Of a DNA stretch of 64,000 nt, positions 57,705-64,000 are shown piece after piece. Numbering within the stretch: the stretch's first letter is position 1; each line of letters opens with the position of its first letter. The stretch comes from CBIHON01 sp966211965 (GTDB taxonomy: Bacteria > Pseudomonadota > Gammaproteobacteria > Burkholderiales > Burkholderiaceae_D), in the NCBI GenBank assembly GCA_966211965.1, contig CBIHON010000010.1, forward strand, positions 1 to 64,000, written 5' to 3'. The translations under genes and the position numbers were made by a program. The notes beneath the pieces are model-generated. The model worked only from the letters and a program-made list of their open reading frames with translations. It made no database searches and was not told the origin of the DNA.

Positions 57705-58559
57705 TCAGCGGAAAAAAGAGTCGAACTGCAGGTCGAATTTTTGCAGCGCCTTTTGCGCATTCTGCATCGTGTTGCGAAATTCCGGGCCGCGTTTCAGTGC
57801 CAGCCCGACTGCAAGAATATCGATCACCACCAGATGCGCCAGGCGCGCCGAAATCGGGGTGTAGGGATCGATGTTGAAGCTCAGGTCGATCGGCACCAGT
57901 ACTGTCGCCAGCTCTGCCAGCGGCGTGCCGCTCGGCGTCAAAGCGATGACGTCGGCTTCCATCTTGCGCGCCAGTTGCACGCTGCGCAGCAGGGCGGTGC
58001 TGTTGCCGCGCTGAGAGATGGCGACCACCGTATCGCCTTTTTTCAGCAGCGCGGCGGAGATGCTGTGGATGTGCGGATCGCTGTAGGCCACGGTCGGCAC
58101 GCCCGAGCGGAAGAATTTGTGCTGGGCGTCGACGGCGACGATGCCCGATGTGCCTTGCCCGTAAAACTCGATCTTGTTCGAACGCGCCAGCACGTCCAGC
58201 GCGCGCTGGATCGCGTCGGGCTTCAGGCTGTTGCGCAAGTCGAGCAGGGTGTTGATGGAGCGGCTGCAGATCTTGTTGACCAGGTCGGAAGCCAGATCAT
58301 CCTGCACCGGCGATTCGTCCGCGCCGGGCAGTGCGAGCGCCAGGGTCTGCGCCAGCTTGAGCTTGAATTCATGCCAGCCGTCATGGCCGATCGCGCGGCA
58401 AAAACGCACTACGGTCGGTTCCGATACTTGCGCGCTTTTTGCCAGCGCGGTGATGTTGCCGGCGATCGCCAAGCCGGGATTTTTCAATACCGCGACGGCG
58501 ACTTTTTTCTCCGACTTGGATAAAGAATCGAGTTGCGAACGTATCGAATCAAGCAGCAT
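57705..58559 (-). CDS. hexR: HexR (RpiR-family) transcriptional repressor
   Basis: This 284-aa regulator has an N-terminal HTH_6 domain (LSKSEKKVAVAVLKNPGLAIAGNITALAKSAQVSEPTVVRFCRAIG) and a C-terminal SIS domain (IEFYGQGTSGIVAVDAQHKFFRSG) that binds the Entner-Doudoroff intermediate KDPG. It represses zwf/edd/eda genes in proteobacteria. It follows zwf by 10 bp. Candidate operators are at 61870-61884 and 62013-62027. The 265-bp gap to tal has no supported feature. Confidence 0.93.
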   Translation of the reverse strand: MLLDSIRSQLDSLSKSEKKVAVAVLKNPGLAIAGNITALAKSAQVSEPTVVRFCRAIGHDGWHEFKLKLAQTLALALPGADESPVQDDLASDLVNKICSRSINTLLDLRNSLKPDAIQRALDVLARSNKIEFYGQGTSGIVAVDAQHKFFRSGVPTVAYSDPHIHSISAALLKKGDTVVAISQRGNSTALLRSVQLARKMEADVIALTPSGTPLAELATVLVPIDLSFNIDPYTPISARLAHLVVIDILAVGLALKRGPEFRNTMQNAQKALQKFDLQFDSFFR

Positions 58560-58569
58560 ATTTCCTCTT

Positions 58570-60042
58570 TTACATTTCCGGCAGGGCTTCTTCGCGCCAT
58601 TGTAAACCGTCGCGCCCGATCAGGGCGCTGGCGGCGGCCGGTCCCCAGGTGCCGGCGGTGTAGGGCATCGGTTCGCTCTCTTCCTGTTCCCAGAAATTCA
58701 GGATCGGCTCCACCCATTCCCACGCCGCTTCCAATTCATCGCTGCGCATGAACAGCGTGAGCTGGCCGCGCAAGACGTCGAGCAGCAGGCGCTCGTAGGC
58801 TTCCATACGCGGCATTTTGAACGTTTCGCGGAAATCCAGTTCCAGCTCGACCGGCTTCAATCTCATGCCGTCGCCCGGTGTTTTGGCCATCAGGTTGAGT
58901 TGCAGGCCCTCGTCCGGCTGCAGGCGGATCACCAGGCAATTCGGCTGGAAGCTGCCGGTCGATTGCGCGAAGATCGAATGCGGGATCGATTTGAAGCGCA
59001 CCACGATTTCCGCCAGCGAATCGGCCATGCGCTTGCCGGTACGCAGGTAGAAGGGTACGCCGGCCCAGCGCCAGGTATCGATCTCGGCTTTGAGCGCGAC
59101 GAAAGTCTCGGTGCGTGAACTGGGTTTCGCGTCCGGCTCATTGCGATAGCTCGGCACCGGCACGCCTTGGACGTGGCCGGCGCGATATTGGCCGCGCACC
59201 ACGTTTTGCACCAGCGTGGCCGGCGTGAAGCGCTTCAGCGAGCGCAGGACTTTCAGTTTTTCGTCGCGCACCGCGTCGGGCGTGATCGAGACCGGCGATT
59301 CCATCGCGACGATGCACAGCAATTGCAGCAAATGATTTTGCAGCATGTCGCGCAAGGCGCCGGAGGTTTCGTAGTAGCCCATGCGGTTGCCGACGCCGAG
59401 CTCTTCGGCGATCGTGATCTGCACATCGGAAATCCATTCGCGGCGCCACAGCGGTTCGAACAGCACGTTGCCGAAGCGCAGCGCCAGCATGTTCTGCACC
59501 GCTTCCTTGCCCAGGTAATGGTCAATGCGGTAGATCTGCGATTCGGCGAACACCTGGCCGACTTCGGCATTGATCTGTTTGGCGCTGGCGAGGTCGCGGC
59601 CGAGCGGCTTTTCCAGCACAACGCGCGAACTCGGTGTGGCCAGCCCGGTTGCGGCCAGGTTGTGGCAGATAGTGGCAAACAGGCTGGGCGGCGTGGCCAG
59701 GTAGAACACGCGCGTGATGGCCGCATCGGTCCGCAGTGCGGCGATCAGTCCCTGGTAGCTGCCGGCGTCGCTGGCGTTCAGCGGTACATAGAGAACCCGT
59801 GCGCAAAAATTCTTCCACAACTCGCGATCAAATACCGCGGCCGCGATATGCGGTTTCGAATTGATGTCGAGGTTTTTCAGGAATTCTTCCTGACTCCAAT
59901 CGTGGCGTCCGACGCACAGGATGCGTGCTCCAGGGGGCAGGTCGCCGGCACGGTCGCGGGCATACATTGCGGGAACCAGTTTGCGCATTGCCAGATCGCC
60001 GCTGCCGCCAAACAGGACTAAATCGAAATCGGTAAGAGCCAT
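58570..60042 (-). CDS. zwf: Glucose-6-phosphate 1-dehydrogenase
   Basis: This 490-aa enzyme oxidises glucose-6-phosphate to 6-phosphogluconolactone. The Rossmann start LVLFGGSGDLAMRKLVPAMY and the active-site motif RIDHYLGKEAVQNMLALRFGN are present. It lies between pgi and hexR on the minus strand and feeds the Entner-Doudoroff enzymes encoded at 62055 onward. Confidence 0.97.
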   Translation of the reverse strand: MALTDFDLVLFGGSGDLAMRKLVPAMYARDRAGDLPPGARILCVGRHDWSQEEFLKNLDINSKPHIAAAVFDRELWKNFCARVLYVPLNASDAGSYQGLIAALRTDAAITRVFYLATPPSLFATICHNLAATGLATPSSRVVLEKPLGRDLASAKQINAEVGQVFAESQIYRIDHYLGKEAVQNMLALRFGNVLFEPLWRREWISDVQITIAEELGVGNRMGYYETSGALRDMLQNHLLQLLCIVAMESPVSITPDAVRDEKLKVLRSLKRFTPATLVQNVVRGQYRAGHVQGVPVPSYRNEPDAKPSSRTETFVALKAEIDTWRWAGVPFYLRTGKRMADSLAEIVVRFKSIPHSIFAQSTGSFQPNCLVIRLQPDEGLQLNLMAKTPGDGMRLKPVELELDFRETFKMPRMEAYERLLLDVLRGQLTLFMRSDELEAAWEWVEPILNFWEQEESEPMPYTAGTWGPAAASALIGRDGLQWREEALPEM

Positions 60043-60064
60043 GATAATTTTCGCTTAGGTTGGT

Positions 60065-60135
60065 AGGTTGGGCTGACGCTCATCGGCCCAACGCTGTGCA
60101 TGCAAATGTTGGGCCGATGAGCGGCAGCCCAACCT
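60065..60135. repeat. Long palindrome between zwf and pgi
   Basis: Two arms, AGGTTGGGCTGACGCTCATC and its near complement, continue through GGCCCAAC to about 28 bp of stem around a 15-bp centre with TGCATGCA. One mismatch. It fills most of the pgi-zwf gap and may stabilise or end the pgi message. Confidence 0.7.
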
Positions 60136-60169
60136 GGAATGGGAGAAACACTCCCGTTTTTTTAATGGA

Positions 60170-61813
60170 TTACAACGCTGCTTTGGCGCGCGCGATCAAA
60201 CCGTTGGTCGAGCAGTCGTGCGCCTCCGGACGCGCCGCCCCGACCAGTTCGCCATGGATATTTTTGGCCAGCACCTTGCCCAGTTCGACACCCCACTGGT
60301 CGAAGCTGTTGACGCCCCACAGCACGCCTTGTACGAACACCTTGTGCTCGTACAGCGCGATCAAGGCCCCGAGCGCAGCCGGCGTCAATGCATCCATCAG
60401 TATGGTGTTGCTCGGGCGGTTGCCGGGAAAGATGCGGTGCGGCAGCAGTGCTTCGATCGCACTGTCGCTCATGCCTTGAGCCTGCAGATCGGCGCGCACT
60501 TCGCCGGCGGTTTTGCCGCGCATGAAGGCTTCCGATTGCGCAAAACAATTTGCCAGCAGCGCCGCGTGATGGTCCGGTAAATCATGGCTGGGCTTCAGTG
60601 CCGCGATGAAGTCGACCGGCGTCACGTCGGTGCCTTGATGCAATAATTGGAAATAGGCATGCTGGCCGTTGGTGCCGACGTCGCCCCAGATCACCGGGCA
60701 GGTGGCGACTTCCAGCGCACTGCCGTCGAGGGCGACGCGCTTGCCGTTGCTTTCCATTTCGAGCTGCTGCAGGTAGGCCGGGAGCTGGCCCAGATCCTGG
60801 TGGTAGGGGGCGATCGAAATCGACGCGCAATTCAGGAAATTGCGGTTCCACAGGCCGATCAGCGCGAGAATCGCGGGCATGTTCTTTTCCAGCGGCGCGC
60901 TGCGGAAATGCGTGTCCATCGCATGCGCGCCGGCCAGGAAGCTGCTGAAGTTTTCGTAGCCGACGGCCAGCGCGAGCGGCAGGCCGATGGCGGACCAGAG
61001 CGAGTAACGGCCGCCGACCCAATCCCAGAACGGGAACATGTTTTCCGGATCGATGCCGAAGTTCCTGACCGCGTCGGTATTGGTCGACACCGCGACGAAA
61101 TGCTTGGGCAAATCCGCCGCACTGCCGCTGCGCAGGAACCAGTTGCGCGCCGAGTGCGCGTTCATCAGGGTTTCTGCCGTGGTGAAAGTCTTGGACGCGA
61201 TGATGAAGAGGGTGGTTTCCGGATTCACGCGCGCCAGCACTGCCGCCAGGTCGTGGCCGTCAACGTTGGCGACGAAATGCAGTGACAGGCGGGGATGTAC
61301 GAAAGCGCGCAGCGCACGGCAGGCCATTTCGGGGCCGAGGTCGGAACCGCCGATGCCGATGTTGACGATGTCGGTAATGGGTTGGCCGGAACGGCCCAGC
61401 CATAATCCGGAGCGAACCCGGTTGCTGAAGTTCTCGATGCGGTCCAGAACCGCATGCACGTCATGGCTGACGTCCTGGCCGTCGACTCGCAGCTTCTCGC
61501 CGCGCGGTGCGCGCAAGGCGGTGTGCAGGACCGCGCGGCCTTCGGTGCAGTTGATTTTTTCGCCGGCGAACATGGCGTCGCGTTGCGCTTCGACGCCGCG
61601 CTCGCGGGCCAGCGCGAACAGCAATTCCATGGTGCCGTGCTGCACGCGGTTTTTAGAGTAGTCCAGGAACAGGCCGGCTGCTTCCAGCGACAGTTTGGCA
61701 AAGCGCGCCGGTTCTTGCGCAAACAATTGGCGCAGTTGCCAATCCTTGGCGTCGATCTGATGACTTTGAAGCGCCCGGAAGGCGGGCGAGGCAAGAAGGG
61801 AAGGTCGGGGCAT
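60170..61813 (-). CDS. pgi: Glucose-6-phosphate isomerase
   Basis: This 547-aa enzyme interconverts glucose-6-phosphate and fructose-6-phosphate. PGI signatures are VNIGIGGSDLGPEMACRAL, FIIASKTFTTAETLMNA, FPFWDWVGGRYSLWSAIGLPLAL and the C-terminal NSFDQWGVELGKVLAKNI. Upstream lies the divergent region with HexR-like sites. First gene of the pgi-zwf-hexR-tal group. Confidence 0.97.
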   Translation of the reverse strand: MPRPSLLASPAFRALQSHQIDAKDWQLRQLFAQEPARFAKLSLEAAGLFLDYSKNRVQHGTMELLFALARERGVEAQRDAMFAGEKINCTEGRAVLHTALRAPRGEKLRVDGQDVSHDVHAVLDRIENFSNRVRSGLWLGRSGQPITDIVNIGIGGSDLGPEMACRALRAFVHPRLSLHFVANVDGHDLAAVLARVNPETTLFIIASKTFTTAETLMNAHSARNWFLRSGSAADLPKHFVAVSTNTDAVRNFGIDPENMFPFWDWVGGRYSLWSAIGLPLALAVGYENFSSFLAGAHAMDTHFRSAPLEKNMPAILALIGLWNRNFLNCASISIAPYHQDLGQLPAYLQQLEMESNGKRVALDGSALEVATCPVIWGDVGTNGQHAYFQLLHQGTDVTPVDFIAALKPSHDLPDHHAALLANCFAQSEAFMRGKTAGEVRADLQAQGMSDSAIEALLPHRIFPGNRPSNTILMDALTPAALGALIALYEHKVFVQGVLWGVNSFDQWGVELGKVLAKNIHGELVGAARPEAHDCSTNGLIARAKAAL

Positions 61814-61869
61814 GTCGGTCGGTACTGTTGGTCCAAAACAAGATTTAATTCAACTATACATCAAAAAAC

Positions 61870-61884
61870 GGTAATTTCACTACA
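61870..61884 (-). promoter_or_regulatory. HexR-like operator, pgi side
   Basis: The minus strand reads TGTAGTGAAATTACC, close to the HexR consensus TGTARTnnnAYTACA (one mismatch). 57 bp upstream of pgi. It shares the 18-nt core TTTATTTGTAGTRAAATT with the second site. Confidence 0.65.
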
Positions 61885-62012
61885 AATAAATTTCGCCGGC
61901 ATGAAATTTATAATTCTGATTTATTTCGAGGTGTTTTCACCCAATCATTTCGGTTGTGTAGAGCGATTTCGGCGTAACATGACTATAAATTCCGTCGCAA
62001 GTGAGGTTTATT

Positions 62013-62027
62013 TGTAGTAAAATTTCA
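62013..62027 (+). promoter_or_regulatory. HexR-like operator, edd side
   Basis: TGTAGTAAAATTTCA matches the HexR consensus except one base in the right half, 28 bp upstream of the edd start. It is in opposite orientation to the site at 61870. Confidence 0.65.
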
Positions 62028-62054
62028 TTTGACGACTTCAGCCAGGAATTGATC

Positions 62055-63968
62055 ATGACCCTTCACGCAGCTATTTCCGCCGTTACTGCCCGTATTATCA
62101 AGCGTAGCGCGCCTTATCGCAGCGCTTATCTGCATCGGCTCGAATCTGCCCGCCGCCAAGGCGTGCAGCGCGGCACTTTGTCCTGTACCAACCTGGCGCA
62201 TGGCTTTGCCGCTTTTCCGGCCAACGACAAGCTGGTTTTGAAGCAACAAAAAAATCCTTCGGTCGCCATCGTCTCATCCTACAACGACATGCTGTCGGCC
62301 CATCAACCGTTCGAACGTTTTCCCAAAATTATCAAAGATGCCGTGCGCAGCGCCGGCGGTGTCGCGCAATTCGCCGGCGGCACGCCTGCCATGTGCGACG
62401 GCGTCACGCAAGGCCAGCCCGGCATGGAATTGTCGCTGTTCTCGCGCGATGCGATTGCCATGTCGACCGCAGTTGCCTTGTCGCACAATATGTTCGATGC
62501 AGCGGTGTATCTGGGGGTGTGCGACAAGATTGTTCCGGGACTCTTGATCGGCGCACTGCATTTTGGACACTTGCCTGCGGTTTTCATTCCCGCCGGGCCG
62601 ATGACCAGCGGCATGTCCAATCCCGAGAAAGCCCGCATTCGCCAACTGTATGCGCAAGGCAAGGTCGGACGCGACGCGCTGCTGGAAGCCGAAGCGCAGT
62701 CGTATCACGGCGCCGGCACTTGCACCTTCTACGGCACCGCCAACAGCAACCAGATGCTGATGGAGGTGATGGGCCTGCATCTGCCGGGCGCGGCCTTCAT
62801 CACGCCTAACACGCCATTACGCGACGCGCTCACCGCGGCCGCCGCGCGCCGCGCCGTTGCGATCAGCGCGCAAGGTCAGTCTTACATCCCAGTCGGCCGT
62901 CTGGTCGACGAAAAAGCGATGGTCAATGCGATCGTCGCGCTGCTCGCTACCGGCGGTTCCACCAATCACACGCTGCATTTGGTGGCAATCGCCAAAGCGG
63001 CCGGGATCGTGATCGACTGGGATGATTTCAGTGCCTTGTCAGCCGCGGTGCCGATGTTGACGCGCATCTACCCGAATGGTGAAGCCGACGTGAACCATTT
63101 CCATGCTGCCGGCGGCACCGGCTTCGTGATCCGCGAATTGCTGGATGCCGGTCTGCTCCATGAGGACGTGCAAACCGTCATGGGTCAAGGCTTGCGCGCA
63201 TATTGCGCCGAGCCCTTCCTGGACGGGCAGAATGGCGTGCGCTGGCAGTCGGCCGTGCCGGTCAGCGGCGACGAAAACGTGGTGCGCCCGGTCGCTGCGC
63301 CGTTCTCGGCGGACGGCGGCATGAAGCTGGTATCGGGTAACCTGGGACGTGCCGTGGTCAAGGTTTCGGCAGTCAAATTGCAGCACCGCGTGGTGGAAGC
63401 GCCGGCGATCGTGTTCGATTCGCAGGAAGCCTTCATGCATGCGTACAAGGAAGGGCAACTGGACCGCGATTTCGTTGCGGTGGTGCGCTTCCAGGGGCCG
63501 CGCGCCAACGGTATGCCGGAGTTGCATTCGCTGACGCCGGCGCTGGCCAATTTGCAGGATGCCGGGCGGCATGTCGCCCTGGTCACCGATGGCCGCATGT
63601 CGGGTGCCTCGGGGAAGGTGCCGGCCGCGATTCACGTCTCGCCGGAAGTGCTGGCAGGCGGGCCGCTGGGCCGGGTGCGCACCGGCGACCTGATCCGTCT
63701 CGATGCCGAGGCCGGCGTGCTGCAGGCATTGGTCCCGGTAGCCGAATGGGAGGCGCGCGCTACGCCGGTTGCCGATCTGGCGGCTAACCAGGTCGGCATG
63801 GGACGCGAACTGTTTGCTATGTTCCGCAATTCGGTCAGCGCGGCGGAAGAGGGCGCAACCAGCTTCGCCTTGCCGCCGCTGCTGCCGGAAGCACAGGAAG
63901 ATAAATCGGGCGCGGTCGAAGAGGCCGAGGCTTTCAACGATGAAGACAATCTGATCAAACGACCTTAA
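62055..63968 (+). CDS. edd: Phosphogluconate dehydratase
   Basis: This 637-aa Fe-S dehydratase converts 6-phosphogluconate to KDPG in the Entner-Doudoroff pathway. IlvD/EDD-family motifs are SSYNDMLSAHQPFERFP, GGTPAMCDGVTQGQPGMELSLFSRD, GAGTCTFYGTANSNQMLMEVMGLHLPG (cluster cysteines) and VTDGRMSGASGKVPAAIHVSPE. Start ATG 62055 has AGGA 7 bases upstream; the frame opens at 62001. Its Fe-S cluster depends on the isc system encoded at 4.5-10.9 kb. Confidence 0.97.
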   Translation: MTLHAAISAVTARIIKRSAPYRSAYLHRLESARRQGVQRGTLSCTNLAHGFAAFPANDKLVLKQQKNPSVAIVSSYNDMLSAHQPFERFPKIIKDAVRSAGGVAQFAGGTPAMCDGVTQGQPGMELSLFSRDAIAMSTAVALSHNMFDAAVYLGVCDKIVPGLLIGALHFGHLPAVFIPAGPMTSGMSNPEKARIRQLYAQGKVGRDALLEAEAQSYHGAGTCTFYGTANSNQMLMEVMGLHLPGAAFITPNTPLRDALTAAAARRAVAISAQGQSYIPVGRLVDEKAMVNAIVALLATGGSTNHTLHLVAIAKAAGIVIDWDDFSALSAAVPMLTRIYPNGEADVNHFHAAGGTGFVIRELLDAGLLHEDVQTVMGQGLRAYCAEPFLDGQNGVRWQSAVPVSGDENVVRPVAAPFSADGGMKLVSGNLGRAVVKVSAVKLQHRVVEAPAIVFDSQEAFMHAYKEGQLDRDFVAVVRFQGPRANGMPELHSLTPALANLQDAGRHVALVTDGRMSGASGKVPAAIHVSPEVLAGGPLGRVRTGDLIRLDAEAGVLQALVPVAEWEARATPVADLAANQVGMGRELFAMFRNSVSAAEEGATSFALPPLLPEAQEDKSGAVEEAEAFNDEDNLIKRP

Positions 63969-63977
63969 GGACTGAAT

Positions 63978-64000
63978 ATGAATCTGCTGGAAATTATGCG
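63978..64000 (+). CDS. Start of a gene, probably eda (KDPG aldolase), cut by the window end
   Basis: ATG 63978 begins MNLLEIM, 9 bp after the edd stop with AAGGA upstream. Position right after edd and the N-terminal pattern suggest 2-dehydro-3-deoxyphosphogluconate aldolase, but only seven codons are visible. Confidence 0.5.

Overview
The window looks like chromosomal DNA of a betaproteobacterium, order Burkholderiales and most likely family Oxalobacteraceae. This is inferred from protein resemblance, the isc gene order, an Entner-Doudoroff block under HexR, and several families of GC-rich palindromic repeats. No 16S gene or other formal taxonomic marker is present.

Layout. 1-4.5 kb: 3' part of a region with tRNA-Asn, aromatic aminotransferase, uvrB and a degenerate uracil-DNA-glycosylase-like gene. 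4.5-10.9 kb: complete isc iron-sulfur operon (iscR-S-U-A-hscB-[macro domain]-hscA-fdx-iscX), with a macro-domain gene inserted between hscB and hscA. 11-16.5 kb: minus-strand genes (glycine-zipper envelope protein, lysS, prfB with its programmed frameshift, an unrecognised 448-aa protein). 17-32.7 kb: complete type I-F CRISPR-Cas system: cas1, cas2-3, a 580-bp gap, csy1-csy2-csy3-csy4, leader, and an array of 106 repeats and 105 spacers. 32.7-44.2 kb: alaX, MFS transporter, dnaX-ybaB-recR, CaiB-type CoA-transferase and an SsuABC/TauABC-like ABC importer interrupted by a DUF559 gene. 44.2-47 kb: MocR regulator divergent from osmC-paiB. 47-56.5 kb: accessory cluster with two FeeM-like N-acyltransferases, ThiF/E1-like, nitroreductase-like, LuxR-type regulator, PP-loop amidotransferase-like, frameshifted AMP-ligase and thioester-reductase-like SDR; it resembles a small-molecule biosynthesis cluster. 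56.5-64 kb: tal, hexR, zwf, pgi and divergent edd (eda beginning), i.e. the Entner-Doudoroff/pentose-phosphate block with two HexR-like operators.

The strongest unusual signal lies between cas2-3 and csy1. On the minus strand there is a degenerate mini-CRISPR: two repeat-like hairpins exactly one spacer length (32 nt) apart, the first keeping the full 8-nt crRNA 5' handle. It is followed by an intrinsic terminator on the same strand. Its spacer partly matches (15 of the first 18 positions, with two of the three mismatches at positions type I complexes flip out) a site about 70 bp away. That site carries a CC PAM and directly abuts the -35 box of a good promoter (TTTACA-17-TAATAT) reading toward csy1. 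The arrangement predicts a cas-regulating crRNA-like RNA (CreR/CreA type). The transcript it would control begins with a 12-bp hairpin and contains an ideal Shine-Dalgarno followed by a start-stop ORF (ATG TGA), so it could be either a regulated csy leader or a CreT-like RNA toxin.
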